64,000 bases of DNA, from positions 62,001 to 126,000 of the forward strand of contig NZ_JBEJGX010000001.1 in the NCBI RefSeq assembly GCF_040253635.1, given 5' to 3'. Made by a program: the position numbers and the translations under genes. Each line of letters begins with the position of its first letter. Within the stretch, counting starts at the first letter, position 1. This document shows positions 1-9,551 of this stretch, one piece after another. The notes under the pieces were generated by a model. The model was not told the DNA's origin, searched no databases, and saw only the letters and a list, made by a program, of their open reading frames with translations. This stretch comes from Streptomyces sp. Edi2 (GTDB taxonomy: Bacteria; Actinomycetota; Actinomycetes; Streptomycetales; Streptomycetaceae).

Positions 1-1082
1 TGGGCGCGTACTCGTGTCCGTCGCGCGGACCGGGCCTGCTCAGGTACCCCACCGCAGGACCGACTACGAGCACAGCACGGCCTACGGCGCGAAGGCATTG
101 CGGGCGCCGCAACACCCCACCCAGCGGCCAGAGTCCGGCCAGGCACCCCGGCGGTCCCAGTCACCTGACAGGCGGGCGGTGCCGGGCTCAACGTCCCCCG
201 GCGCAGAGCGCGATGCGGCGCAGGCGCTGGGCGGCTCCGGCCAGCAGGGGCGGAAGGCACCCCGACGTCCCCGCCAGGTGACGGGCGGCGCCAGGTACCA
301 GCGAGCAGGCCGGGGCCGCCGGACACCGAGCTCAACGGTGTCCGGCGGACGACGGGGCGGAAGGCGGGGAGCGGGCGCCCTTCTGGGCCGGCCCGGTATG
401 GCCGGTACGGCGCAGAAGGGGCGCGGCCGCCCGTACATGGCGGCCGCACCACGCCGGCGCACCCGCGGCGCCCGAGCGGAACGAGCAGACGCCGGCCGCC
501 CGCTCCCACCCCTACGTCCTGTTTCCCGTCCAGTCGGAGCCGTGAGCCACGCCGTACGCGCTGGCCGGGCGCCCCTGGGTGCTTCGGTGTGCGCCGGTCA
601 GGCGCAGCGGGCAGCCGGTCGAGGAGGTCGCGAACAGCCGGCGCCCCGCGGCGACGTCGCCGGCAGCCGCCGCATTCCCGGGCTCGCGGTGGCCACGGGG
701 TGCGAACAACTCCCCCACCACCGCCGTAGCTTGGCGGACGGCGCGGCGAGGCTGCGGTGGAGAGCCGGCCCGGTCATGCCGGGGCGGGCACGACGCCGCC
801 CTGGCGCGGAGGCAGAAGCCGGGACACCGGGTCATGGGCGGGCGCGGCGCTACGGAGCTCGGCGGCGGGCCGCGGTATGTCCGGCCGCCGGCGACGCACT
901 GTCACGCCGCATCCCGCGAAACGGGACGGAATCGCTCGACCGACAGCGGCAACAGGCGGACGGGGCCGGGACCGACGGACGGCCGGACGCCGCGAGGCGG
1001 GCCGGTAGACGGACAGCCAGTGGCGCGGTCCAACGGGCGAGCTGCGGCCTAAGGCTGCGGTTCACCTGACCGCACGGGCCAT
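1..1082. other. gene-free, palindrome-rich DNA
   Basis: I see no convincing gene here. The long open frames are Arg/Gly/Pro-rich, as expected from random high-GC DNA, and have no ribosome binding site. The stretch holds several inverted repeats. The clearest has perfect 13-bp arms at 316-328 and 336-348 around a 7-base loop. A second, bulged pair lies at about 375-386 and 413-424. The first bases do not resemble a known Streptomyces telomere end, so this is not called a telomere. Confidence 0.6.
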
Positions 1083-1634
1083 CTACGGGTGGGCGTGCTG
1101 CTGGTCCTCGGCCAGGGCAAGCTGGGCGTAGGCCAGGAGCAGATAAGGCCGGCCGGTTGCAGCTCCACGGCCGGGGACTGTGCCCTCGGCGGTGACGCCG
1201 GCCAGGAACTCAGTGGCGGCTCGCAGGCACTGAGAGGCGATCGTGAGCCGCAACTGCGCCCCGGCGTCTTCGTAGTGGGCGCCGGTCACCTTGCACTCGA
1301 CGAGCTCGGCGACGGTACGAGCACCCAGCTCCAGGAGCTCGCGGTCGGCAGACGGCTGCCCGGGCCGGGCCAACTGGTCGTGGGCCCGGCGCAGATACTC
1401 TCCGCCCAGGAGAACACCCACACTGGGGGTCGGCCCCGTCTCGGGGTCGGTGGTGACCGAGGACAGGAAACCGGCGGCGGCCTGCAGGCACTGCGTGGCC
1501 ATAGTGAGCAGCAGCTGCGCCCCGCGGTCCTCGTAGTGGGCGCAGGTCACCTCGCGCTCGACGAGACCGGCGACGGTACGAGCACCCGATTCCAGGAGCT
1601 CGCGGCCGGCTGCCACCGGAATGGGATCGGGCAC
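1083..1634 (-). CDS. hypothetical protein with tandem internal duplication
   Basis: 183-residue protein of unknown function. The GTG start at 1634 is chosen because GAGGAG lies six bases upstream; the open frame continues further but upstream residues look non-coding. The protein is two copies of one helical module. Residues from about 10 (RELLESGARTVAGLVE) align with a second copy from about 97 (RELLELGARTVAELVE), and both continue through a shared GAQL-LT-A-QCL-AA segment and a Tyr/Ala-rich end. No signal peptide or membrane segment is seen. Such bihelical repeats often bind other proteins, but nothing here shows a partner. It lies upstream of no obvious operon partner; the next gene on the strand starts at 2421. 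Confidence 0.75.
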   Translation of the reverse strand: MPDPIPVAAGRELLESGARTVAGLVEREVTCAHYEDRGAQLLLTMATQCLQAAAGFLSSVTTDPETGPTPSVGVLLGGEYLRRAHDQLARPGQPSADRELLELGARTVAELVECKVTGAHYEDAGAQLRLTIASQCLRAATEFLAGVTAEGTVPGRGAATGRPYLLLAYAQLALAEDQQHAHP

Positions 1635-2055
1635 GGTGCACTCCTCGGTCGCCGACAGTCGCCTGACAGTGCACGACCCTAGCGGCCGCACGACCGTGCA
1701 CACTCCGGTTCCCGGATCGCGTCGGCGGCGGGCCTGCCGCCGACGCGTTCCTCCCCGCGTGCCAGGCCCTGCCGCGGCTCCGGTCGACGACGGCGCCGTG
1801 CACCGGCCCGGCGGAGCACTCTGGCCCGGCCCGACGCGGAGCCGCGAGCTGCGCCGGAGAAGGCCAGCCGAGCACGGGGCGGGCGGGACCCGCAGGCGTG
1901 TCAGCGCGCGGCGCACGGCGGCGTTGCCGGGCCCGAAAAGGCGGGGGCGCAGGCCCGCGGGGCGGGGGGCAGTGCCCCGCCGACGCGCAGGCCAGGCGCA
2001 GCAGGGCGGCGCGGAGCGCACGGCAAGCGCGTACCAGGACCGACACCGACGTTGA

Positions 2056-2421
2056 TCAGCTCTGCGCGCCCCCGCGCTTGTGCGGTTCGCGGTCAGCCGC
2101 CCCCTGCATATTGGTGATCAAGGCGTCGATGGCATGGCTTCGCGCCTGCTGGTAGAGGGCGATGGCGCGGCGGGCCTCGTTGTCGAACTCGTGCTGCGCA
2201 GCCGCGAGGTGGACCAGCACGGCCGCGCGTCGGCGGTGGCAGTCGAGCACAAGCTGCGGGTCAGGGTGCCCGTCGCGCGCCTGGTCGAGAAGGTCGGCGG
2301 CCTCGTCTCCCAGGCGCGCCAGCTCTTGCACCGCGGCGGTCAGAGTGACCCCGCCCGCAAATGCGGGGACGGGCTGCGCGAACAGACCAGACCAGTCATG
2401 GTTGTAGCGCTCCTTGGCCAC
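2056..2421 (-). CDS. small hypothetical helical protein
   Basis: 121-residue protein of unknown function. GTG start with GAGGAGG-type site eight bases upstream. The N-terminus (AKERYNHDWSGLFAQPVPAF) is hydrophilic. Most of the rest is predicted to be two or three amphipathic helices rich in Ala, Leu and charged residues, with no membrane segment. The overall build (Ala-rich helices with repeated AxxL spacing) resembles the modules of the neighbouring protein encoded at 1083-1634, but I cannot align them convincingly. The two genes point the same way and are about 420 bases apart, so they may not share a transcript. Confidence 0.7.
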   Translation of the reverse strand: MAKERYNHDWSGLFAQPVPAFAGGVTLTAAVQELARLGDEAADLLDQARDGHPDPQLVLDCHRRRAAVLVHLAAAQHEFDNEARRAIALYQQARSHAIDALITNMQGAADREPHKRGGAQS

Positions 2422-2636
2422 GTCGGGCCTCCTCTGCGATGAGACGGTTTCCCTGGCAGCGTCCTACAGCTCCGAGCTCGGCGTAGCCGCTTCAGCTCAG
2501 ACCCCCCACACGTGGTCCCGCTTCGCTACTCTGCGCCGGACGGGGCGTCCGCCGGCGAGCGCCGTGCGGGCGCCCCGGCGCAGCGGAGCGTTCCCCTTTC
2601 GTCTTCGGTGAGAAGCTATTTCCGAAACCCGGCAGG

Positions 2637-2792
2637 TCACCCGTCTTCCTCGCAGTCGTGATCGGACTCGACTACAGCCCCGTCTTCGAACGCGGCCTCA
2701 CCGCGCCATCCGCAGTCGCTGCACTCGGCCTGTGCCGTCCAATGCACATCCGCTATCTCTTCCCTACCTTCCTCTCGGCTCGGGTGCCGCAT
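2637..2792 (-). CDS. possible small zinc-ribbon-like protein
   Basis: A 51-residue candidate starting at ATG 2792. Its C-terminal half is convincing as protein: it carries a CxxC pair (AECSDCGWRG) followed by an acidic tail ending DHDCEEDG, which fits a minimal metal-binding knuckle. The start is uncertain because there is no good ribosome binding site, and the same frame stays open to 2954. No function can be assigned. Confidence 0.35.
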   Translation of the reverse strand: MRHPSREEGREEIADVHWTAQAECSDCGWRGEAAFEDGAVVESDHDCEEDG

Positions 2793-3138
2793 ACATCTCA
2801 GCGCTTCCGTTCGCGGAGGGGCACCGTGTGGCTTTGGATGCGAGAACCACAGCGTTTGTACGCGGGATCGGGGCGGCGCCAGTCTCGGCACCGCACGGCG
2901 TTGCCCCTCGGCGCCTGCTGCGCCCAGGCCCCGAGGTACAGCAACCTCCAGCACCAGCGGCGGACTCGGGCCGGCACCGGTGCCAAGGCACCCTCACGCT
3001 ACCCATCGGCGGCCAGGGCTCCCCTCACACGCTGTCCAGGCGTCCAACAGCCCCGGGCGGCCCTTTGCCGCGCGCCCTCCGGGCGAGCGGCAGCCCGATG
3101 GGGTGCGCGCCGCCTGCAGCACATCTTCGGCCCGAGCC

Positions 3139-3411
3139 CTACCAGCCGCGGGCGCGGGCGGTGTACTGGTCCCACGCCCACTGGAGGTGTCTGGTGTGCC
3201 GCCGGTGGTAGCCGCACGTCCGGCAGCGGGATGCCGCGGTCCGCCGCGGCGTGAACGCGTGCACGGGGTCGAGCCACTGGCCCTCGGCCTGGACATGCTC
3301 GGCGCGGTGCCGCCCGCAGCCCCCAAACCCGCAAATCCAGTAACCGGATGGCTGCACTCGCCCTTCACGGAACCAGTGCGCGGTGACCAGCGGTGTTCGG
3401 GCAAGGCTCAT
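3139..3411 (-). CDS. small Cys/His-rich hypothetical protein
   Basis: 90-residue protein starting at ATG 3411 (a TTG two codons upstream is an alternative). It contains two Cys clusters, ICGFGGCG near residue 27 and SRCRTCGYH near residue 62, with His residues between them, so a single structural zinc site is likely. The central WLDPVHAF segment and the C-terminal HLQWAWDQY are aromatic-rich. Unknown function. The ribosome binding site is weak (GTAGGG). Confidence 0.55.
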   Translation of the reverse strand: MSLARTPLVTAHWFREGRVQPSGYWICGFGGCGRHRAEHVQAEGQWLDPVHAFTPRRTAASRCRTCGYHRRHTRHLQWAWDQYTARARGW

Positions 3412-3684
3412 GGTCAAGACCCTACCGACGGCTCCGGGCCCGGTTCATGAACGGGTCCGCACGGTCAGCAGACTGCCGGCGCCAAGGCCCAGCCCGCCAC
3501 GTTCCCGCACGGCGCCAACGAGATCTTGGCGACGGCCGGCTGAGGGCGCGCGCCGCCGCCACCGCTGGCCTGGACATCCGTGTGTGCGAGGACCTGACCG
3601 GCGCGAACGGCACCGGGGACGACCACCCCAGTCTCCGCTGACCATCACGAGGGGGCGGCGGTCCTAGGCAGTGGGGAGGCGGCC

Positions 3685-4884
3685 TCAGGTCATCGCAGGC
3701 ATGAGGGCAATGAGGCCCTCGGTAACCGGGCCCCCGGCTCTGAGATCACGCATCAGGGCCTTCTTCCCCCGATGTGTGGTGATGAACTGGGCGAACCGCT
3801 CGGTAAAAACACGCGTGGTGCCGTCTCGGTCGGCCAGGGCCGCCAGGTCGCCCAGGAGAACTACGACTTCCGCGTAGTGGCGAGTCCCGCGCCTCGCGAG
3901 CAGCTCTCCCACACGCGTCCATGCGGCCTCGGGATCGCGCTGCAGGTCAGCCAGACGCCGGTTCTGAGCCTCCCGTGCCTGGCTGGCCTCCCGTTCGCGT
4001 TGTTCAGCTTCCTGACGATTCTGGTGAGCATTTCGCATCGCCCTCTGGGCGGGGACTGCAGCTCGGAGTTCGGCAACCGTGCGGAGTACGGGTGCGTGGC
4101 TGGCGGCCGGTTGAGCCTCCAGGAACCGACGGCGCAGTCCAGGCAGGGCCTGGGAATCGCCATGGAGCAGGTGAGCGAGGAGAGTGTCCTTCTCTGCTAC
4201 GTCGAGGGTGGCAATCCAAGCGCGGTGGGCGGCGAGGGAGGGGCCAGCCATGGGCTTGGGTGAGTGCCAGGCCGCGGCCGCGATGAGGTCTACGTCAATG
4301 CGCAGGAACGAGGCGAGGTCGGCCAGTGGCTCGGGCATGTGGGCCAGGCCCGGCGGCACCACGGGCTCAAGGTCGTCGTCGTCGAGCTCGCCATTGTGCA
4401 GGCGCAACAACCAAGCGAGGTACAGGAGACGGAGGTCTCCATCAGCGACCTGGTGGCGGGCGCAGGCGATGGAGGGCAGCCACTGCTCGTCCCTGTTCCC
4501 GCCCTCGTCGGGACTGAAGAGATCGTGGAAGTCCTCGGTTTCATCGTCCGGGTCGGACTCCAGGGTGATCAGGACGTGTCCCCCGCACTCCCTGCTGGTC
4601 GCCGAACCCCCGGCGCAGTACATCTCGGCGACTTCCAGAGGGAGGGTGGTGGCTGGCCAGCGCAGGATCACCTGACGGGTGCCCCAGTTCGCGAAGTACA
4701 GGTGGGCGTCGTAGTGGGTTTCCACCAGTACCTGCGGGTCGCCCTTGAAGTCGCCCCAGCCGTAGGTATTCACAAAGCTGTGCCGGGTGAGGCGGGCGCG
4801 CGTGGTCAACGCGCGGATCTCCGCGAGCTGCTCGTCGGTCAACGGCGCATCGACCACGAACTGATAGTGCTGGTACTCCGACAC
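3685..4884 (-). CDS. conserved Streptomyces hypothetical protein
   Basis: 399-residue protein. GTG start with GGAGG eight bases upstream; the longer open frame upstream looks non-coding. The N-terminal 100 residues (start SEYQHYQFVVDAPLT, then HSFVNTYGWGDFKGDP and YFANWGTRQVILR) match a conserved Streptomyces family that I know only as hypothetical. The middle is acidic and contains DDETEDFHDLF. Residues 310-360 form a charged coiled coil (NRQEAEQREREASQAREA). The C-terminus is helical. No catalytic motif is recognised. It stands alone, divergent from the methyltransferase gene that begins at 5067, leaving about 180 bases for both promoters. Confidence 0.8.
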   Translation of the reverse strand: MSEYQHYQFVVDAPLTDEQLAEIRALTTRARLTRHSFVNTYGWGDFKGDPQVLVETHYDAHLYFANWGTRQVILRWPATTLPLEVAEMYCAGGSATSRECGGHVLITLESDPDDETEDFHDLFSPDEGGNRDEQWLPSIACARHQVADGDLRLLYLAWLLRLHNGELDDDDLEPVVPPGLAHMPEPLADLASFLRIDVDLIAAAAWHSPKPMAGPSLAAHRAWIATLDVAEKDTLLAHLLHGDSQALPGLRRRFLEAQPAASHAPVLRTVAELRAAVPAQRAMRNAHQNRQEAEQREREASQAREAQNRRLADLQRDPEAAWTRVGELLARRGTRHYAEVVVLLGDLAALADRDGTTRVFTERFAQFITTHRGKKALMRDLRAGGPVTEGLIALMPAMT

Positions 4885-5066
4885 TCCGTAGTCCTCCGAT
4901 CGCCAGTCCGCTCCCAGCCAAGTCGTATCAGAACCGCATTGCCGGTGCGCCGGGAACTGCCTGCGGTTCACGGAGACGAAGCGGTATTCGCCTGACCCGC
5001 GCCCGTAGGCCGCCGAGTTGTGGTGTCGTGATCGCGGACTACCGCGCCACACGAGAGGGGGCCGGC

Positions 5067-5945
5067 ATGGGCCGGACAACAACGGACCAGGAGGAGCAGG
5101 GCGCGGGTGCCAGCCGCCCGGCGGGGACCAGGTTCCTCGACACCAGCACGGCGGCCGACGCCCGTATCTACGACTGGTTCCTGGGCGGCGTGGACAACTA
5201 CGAGCCGGACCGGGTGGCATGCCGGGACCTGCTGGCCGTCGCGCCTGGTGCCCAGCAAGCGGCCCGCGCGAACCGGGCCTTCCTGATCCGTGCCGTGCGC
5301 CATCTGGCGGGCGAGTGCGGTGTCGTCCAGTTCATCGACTTCGGGTGCGGCCTACCCACGGACGTCAACGTGCACGACGTCGCTCAGGGGACCCGCCCCG
5401 GCGCCCGAGTCGTCTATGTCGACCACGACCCGGTGGTCCTGGCCCACGCCCGGACGTCCCTGGACGACAACGAGCACACCATGGTGGTGGACTGCGACGT
5501 ACGGGAGCCTGGCCCAGTCAGGCAGGCCACCGACGGCTTCCTCGACTGGGCCCAGCCGATCGCCGCGCTGTTCTGCGCGGTCCTGGACTGCCTGCCGGAC
5601 ACCGGCGACGGTCGTAACCCCAAGGGGGTGCTGCGGTCCGTCGTCAGCGACCTTTCGCCCGGCAGCCATGTAGTGGTCTCCCACCGGGTCAGTGACGACC
5701 CTGCGGTCCGGCGGGGCATCACTGCGGTCATGCACGAAGCCGTGGGCCGGTGGGGAGCAGTGAGGGAGGCCCAGGACGTCCGTAGCCTCTTCGACGGCCT
5801 GGAGGCCGAGTTCCCCGGGATCGGTGACGTGGCCGACTGGCAGCCAGGGCGTATTCCCCCGCCACCGCAGGAACTGCGGCCGGCGGGTGGCGGGTACTGG
5901 AGCGGCATCGGCCTCGTCCCGGCCCCGCCAGGAGCGGAGAAGTAG
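5067..5945 (+). CDS. DUF574-type SAM-dependent methyltransferase
   Basis: 292-residue member of the actinobacterial S-adenosylmethionine methyltransferase family PF04672 (formerly DUF574). ATG start with GAGAGGGGG seven bases upstream. Diagnostic features are the N-terminal RFLDTSTAADARIYDWFLGG and NYEPDR segment, the SAM-binding FIDFGCGLPT motif near residue 90, the acidic YVDHDPVVLAHA strand and the later LFCAVLDCLPD segment. The family's substrate is generally unknown; many members modify small molecules. The gene is single and unlinked to an evident pathway. The fold and cofactor are a confident call, the substrate is not. Confidence 0.9.
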   Translation: MGRTTTDQEEQGAGASRPAGTRFLDTSTAADARIYDWFLGGVDNYEPDRVACRDLLAVAPGAQQAARANRAFLIRAVRHLAGECGVVQFIDFGCGLPTDVNVHDVAQGTRPGARVVYVDHDPVVLAHARTSLDDNEHTMVVDCDVREPGPVRQATDGFLDWAQPIAALFCAVLDCLPDTGDGRNPKGVLRSVVSDLSPGSHVVVSHRVSDDPAVRRGITAVMHEAVGRWGAVREAQDVRSLFDGLEAEFPGIGDVADWQPGRIPPPPQELRPAGGGYWSGIGLVPAPPGAEK

Positions 5946-6561
5946 CTCGCCGGGCCGTGTGCCCGGTGCCCTACGCGTCCGGGTCCGGGCCTCTTGCTCC
6001 ATCATCCAGCAGACCGCCGCCGGGAGAGCGCAGCGCGACGTTCCACAAGGCCGGCCCGCGCCGCCAGCACCGCCCTGGCACTTCGACCGGCAGGAACGGC
6101 GCGGGCTCGACGGGCAGTGCCGGAGCGTCAGCTCCCGGCGCCGCCGCGCGAGCCGGGTCGGCCGCGGCACCGCGGGCCGACCGCCTTGTGCGCGCCGTCA
6201 CGTTCGGGTAGGGATGTCCTCGGTGGCCAGCTGCGCAGCGCGGAGGCGGACAGCGACGGCGCAGCGACGAGCCGGCCACCGGCCGGAAGAGTTCGGCTGG
6301 CCCCCTCACCGCAGGTCTCACGGGCGCCCGCCGAGGGCGGACAGCCCGGCCGAAGTGACCCGCACGCTCCGGCCTCGGCGGGCGGACGGCCATCCCTCAG
6401 CATCCAGCGGGCCCCGCACCAAGCGGCCGGCTGCACGGTGCACCGCGGCGGTGCGGGTCTGGGCGGCAAGCACGGCGCAGCCCAGACGGACACCGCAGCG
6501 GCCACCGCGGTCGCCGACGCTGTCGGTGCCGGCAGGCGGAGGTTGGCTCGTGCCGGCGGGT
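5946..6561. other. gene-free stretch
   Basis: I see no gene with a ribosome binding site or normal residue composition here. The open frames on both strands are Arg/Pro/Ala-rich shadows. Confidence 0.5.
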
Positions 6562-6900
6562 TCAGTCGGTGACGGGCTCGGAGTCCTGCCAAGCCCTCAC
6601 CAGTACCATTCCCGGCCAGCGCCAGGGGCGCCACTCGCCGCTGAGCACCGCGCGCAGCACCTCGCGCTGTACGGGCCGGGGCAGCAACGAGGGGGTGGGG
6701 AAGTCGAACTCGAGGTCGCCGACGAGCCGCGCCCCGCGCGAGCGGGCGTATACCGCCATCCCCTGCTGCATCTCCCCCAGCACTGTGCGCCCGACCGCCG
6801 GGTCCTGAGCGTCCTTGCCGCGCATCCACTGGTAGGCGATGGCCAGCGAATCGTCCGCGTAATCGGGACCGCCGCTGCCCGTCCGGTCTGAGTGCACCAT
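6562..6900 (-). CDS. hypothetical protein
   Basis: 112-residue protein of unknown function starting at ATG 6900. Composition is normal for a folded soluble protein. It has a hydrophilic start, a helical segment (DDSLAIAYQWMRG), a central LEFDFPTPSLLPRPVQREVL segment and an aromatic-rich end (WRPWRWPGMVLVRAWQD). There are no Cys pairs, signal peptide or membrane helices. The ribosome binding site is weak. No partner gene is adjacent. Confidence 0.65.
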   Translation of the reverse strand: MVHSDRTGSGGPDYADDSLAIAYQWMRGKDAQDPAVGRTVLGEMQQGMAVYARSRGARLVGDLEFDFPTPSLLPRPVQREVLRAVLSGEWRPWRWPGMVLVRAWQDSEPVTD

Positions 6901-7192
6901 GCCTCGACACTATCCATACCGGTCGGAGGCCGTTCCACGGTCCGATGCCTGACTGGCAGGGTGACACCGATCTCGATGTGAATGACCAGGATTCTGTGGC
7001 TTGGGCCGCTCGCCGTACGCTCCGGATAGGGAGCGGCGCGGGGACGGGACGGGCCGGCCGACACCCAGCTCGACGACGAATGCCGCGGCCGGATCCGACT
7101 GCCAGCACCCCGCCTACGTCCGCCTCGCCGATCAGGGCACCGCCCGCGGCGCAGCGTTCTGGTGGGAGCACCGACGAGACGGGGTCGGCCGG

Positions 7193-7510
7193 TCACATAA
7201 CCCGTGCAGCCTCCCGCATGATCCGGCGGCCGTCGACGTGGCCATGGACAGCCGCCAGGACCTGGTCGTGCCAGTGCCTCAAGCCCGCGTATGCGCCGTG
7301 CGCGGCGGCGAGTTCGGCTCGCATCGCCTCCAACTGCTCGTGCAGGGGCAGGCAGGTGCACGAGCCGGCGTCAGGGTCCAGGGCGCGTGCGAGGCAGCCG
7401 GGCACCATCCAGCGGCTGCCGTCCGTCTCCTCGACCCAGTAGCACGGCCGCGGGCCGACGGGGCAGGAGGTCGCCGGGGCGGCGGGAGCTGCGGGCGAAT
7501 GGGTCGTCAC
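7193..7510 (-). CDS. hypothetical protein
   Basis: 105-residue protein. The GTG start at 7510 is supported by GAGAGGAAG seven bases upstream. The N-terminal 20 residues are Ala/Pro-rich, then come four Cys residues (SCPVGPRPCYW and GSCTCLPLH) that could hold a metal or disulfides, followed by two helices (EQLEAMRAELAAAHGAYAGL and HWHDQVLAAVHGHVDG). Unknown function; it reads like a small regulatory or structural protein. Confidence 0.65.
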   Translation of the reverse strand: MTTHSPAAPAAPATSCPVGPRPCYWVEETDGSRWMVPGCLARALDPDAGSCTCLPLHEQLEAMRAELAAAHGAYAGLRHWHDQVLAAVHGHVDGRRIMREAARVM

Positions 7511-7721
7511 CGGTGGTCTTCCTCTCGGGCAGATCAGCCACACGGACCGGGCTGGGACGGGGCGAGGGCGCCACGCGTGGAGCGTGGGCCCTGGCGGACG
7601 AGGGCGCGCGCGGATCTTTGAGTGCCGGGGGGTGCCGCTCCTCGGTGTCTGAGCGACTGAAGCGACCGAGGCGCTGACAGTGAGTACCAGCGTCTCGGCC
7701 AGAACTGCGTAAAAGCCGCGG

Positions 7722-8207
7722 TCAGCTCCGTGGTCGGCGGAACCAGTCACCCGACCGGCGTGGGGCGAGCGCCGCCGCGATTGCGATCCCCAACCCGAGC
7801 CAGACGATCCCGGTTGGAACACCCCGCCCCAGGGCGCCCAGACCGAAAAGGATCAAGAACGATGCGCAGACGATCGCAGTCACCCTCGCCCACGGCCCGG
7901 ACCTGGCGAAACGCAACGCGCAGATGAAGACGCCGATGACCGGCATCGCAGCGCCCAGCACGGCACCCGCCGCCCCGGGGCCCGCCATTACTCCGGCGAC
8001 CACCGTACCGAGCGCGGCGAGCCCTGCGGCGACGTACGCCAACACGCGCGCGACACGCACCGATCCCGGCATGAGCAAGGGCTGGTGTTGTCCGACGGTA
8101 TAGGGATCCGGCGGGTACGACTGCACGCCCTGCTGGGAGTTGGGTGGGGCGTTCCCGCCATGCTGATTCTGATACGACGCAATCTGAAACTCTCGGTCAG
8201 CAGACAT
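7722..8207 (-). CDS. small four-helix membrane protein
   Basis: 161-residue integral membrane protein of unknown function, starting at ATG 8207. The first 45 residues are polar and Gln/Asn/Pro-rich (QNQHGGNAPPNSQQ), likely cytoplasmic and disordered. Four hydrophobic segments follow at about residues 48-72, 78-100, 107-128 and 134-150. The C-terminus is basic (RRSGDWFRRPR), which places it inside by the positive-inside rule. This tail-plus-four-helices build is common among actinobacterial DUF4190-like proteins, but I cannot confirm the family. Confidence 0.7.
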   Translation of the reverse strand: MSADREFQIASYQNQHGGNAPPNSQQGVQSYPPDPYTVGQHQPLLMPGSVRVARVLAYVAAGLAALGTVVAGVMAGPGAAGAVLGAAMPVIGVFICALRFARSGPWARVTAIVCASFLILFGLGALGRGVPTGIVWLGLGIAIAAALAPRRSGDWFRRPRS

Positions 8208-8462
8208 GTGCCGATCCTGAAACAGCGGGCCTGTGGATACGGGCCCACGGGCGGCGCAGGCGCGAGCCTGGCGGGACCGGCGGCCCTTGCACAGTGGCAG
8301 CGCGAGCTTGGTATCGGGCCCAACAGGCAGGAGTGCGCCCATGTCTGTGGCCGATGACGTTGCAGGCCGCAGGCACCCTCTTGTGCCTGACCCTCGCCAT
8401 TGGATAAGGGGCTTCGTCGGTGCGGCGTTTTGCCGGGACGACGGAGCAGCGGACGAGGCCGC

Positions 8463-8888
8463 TCAGCCAAGCCCCGCCACAATCGAGTACGCACGGCGCG
8501 CCAGCTCCGCCGCCTCGCACGCCGTCGTAGCGAAATGGGAGCTGACGCCGCCCCATGCGTCCTCAGCTTCCAACCCGAGCGATTCGTAGAGCTCCTGGCG
8601 TTCGGAAGGGTCATCAGGGGCCGGTTCGACATGCCACACTTGGTAGCCGCCGCCCTCGGGCCTACCTACGACGAAGAACTCCCGACGGCTGTCGCCGCTG
8701 CCCTGCGCGGAGCGCACGTGAAGCGTTTGCTGACCAGAGGCTACGTCGTGGGCGGCAGCCGGTTCCATGCTGGTGTAGTAGGGCTCGTTGTTGGCCGCGG
8801 CCTGTCGTGCATGGACGGCGCGGCCGTCGAGGTCGGGACGGAAGCCCGGGTCATGAATGGGCATCGAGAGAATCTGCTGAGGCCGCAT
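8463..8888 (-). CDS. hypothetical soluble protein
   Basis: 141-residue soluble protein starting at ATG 8888 with GGAGAA seven bases upstream. The middle holds a probable beta-hairpin domain (REFFVVGRPEGGGYQVWHVEP), and the C-terminal 50 residues are helical (SERQELYESLGLEAEDAWGG). No catalytic motif is seen. The next gene on the strand starts at 9198, 55 bases upstream, so the two may be co-transcribed. Confidence 0.7.
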   Translation of the reverse strand: MRPQQILSMPIHDPGFRPDLDGRAVHARQAAANNEPYYTSMEPAAAHDVASGQQTLHVRSAQGSGDSRREFFVVGRPEGGGYQVWHVEPAPDDPSERQELYESLGLEAEDAWGGVSSHFATTACEAAELARRAYSIVAGLG

Positions 8889-8943
8889 GCGTATTCTCCA
8901 AGCGAGTGGGTCGTGGTGGTCGACGACGGGTGGGGGAATCGGG

Positions 8944-9198
8944 CTACCGGGTGAAGCGGTCGGGGGTGTAGATCAGGTCGCCGGTGTAGATGTCGCGCAG
9001 CTCCCACCAGAACCGCTGCTGTGGGATGCACTTGGGGGTGTCGGGGAGCTGGGCGCGGTAGCGCAGGGAAGCGGTGACGCCCTCGTACGTGCCCCACGTC
9101 GAGCCGGTGAGGACTTTGCCGTTGCGCACGACGTAGTTGTTGATGCCCTGCTCGACGCCGAGGAAGGTTACGTGCGGGTCCGCATTGTGCTGGATCAC
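8944..9198 (-). CDS. small hypothetical beta-rich protein
   Basis: 84-residue protein; GTG start at 9198 with GAGGA seven bases upstream. The sequence is mostly beta-prone (HVTFLGVEQGINNYVVRNGK, then ASLRYRAQLPD and WWELRDIYTGDLIYTPDRFT). Unknown function. It is the first gene downstream of the tRNA-like cluster on the same strand and may be read through from the promoter at about 9.9 kb. Confidence 0.65.
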   Translation of the reverse strand: MIQHNADPHVTFLGVEQGINNYVVRNGKVLTGSTWGTYEGVTASLRYRAQLPDTPKCIPQQRFWWELRDIYTGDLIYTPDRFTR

Positions 9199-9253
9199 GG
9201 GTATGTCCTCACAAGAAGGGAAGGGGCGGAGCGGCGTACCAGTTCACAGGTGG

Positions 9254-9333
9254 CTCTCCGCCGCGGACTCGAACCGCGCCCCCCGACGCGGGGGCGGCCC
9301 GGCCGAGCATGCTGCCAACTACACCAGCGGAGA
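9254..9333 (-). tRNA. tRNA-like gene with abnormal anticodon region
   Basis: Read on the minus strand, the ends form a perfect 7-bp acceptor stem (TCTCCGC with GCGGAGA). The T arm has a perfect 5-bp stem with loop TTCGAGT. The D arm (GTGTAGTTGGCAGCAT) resembles tRNA-Gln. Between D and T arms a normal 17-base anticodon arm is missing. Instead there is a short CGGC-CGG-GCCG hairpin and then CCCCC-GCGTC-GGGGG, immediately before the T stem. No 7-base loop with U33 can be formed. It is either a decayed tRNA or a tRNA-like RNA with a non-decoding role. Confidence 0.6.
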
Positions 9334-9551
9334 ACGACCTGCCCTGGGCACCGGGCTCTGGGCCACGCCTCTGCGAGGACTCAGACCTCGGTCTCCAGGT
9401 CAGGTTGTGGCCCGGCGTCCCGGGCCCTGCGTAGCAAGCCGAGGGCGCCCCCTCGACTGCGAACATCTGGCCTCTCCGACGGTCCGAGGACCGCGCACCC
9501 CCATGGAGCCTTTCGGCGCCCATCCCATAGCCAGACCGGGGGGTCCCTCGC

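Noticed and set aside
1..348. palindromes as a telomere end
   Set aside because: Hairpins are present but the first bases do not resemble known Streptomyces or SCP1-type ends, and nothing shows that the window edge is a replicon end.
14..1069. 351-codon plus-strand open frame at the left edge
   Set aside because: Arg/Gly/Pro-rich, no ribosome binding site, and several overlapping frames of equal length on both strands, as expected by chance at this GC content.
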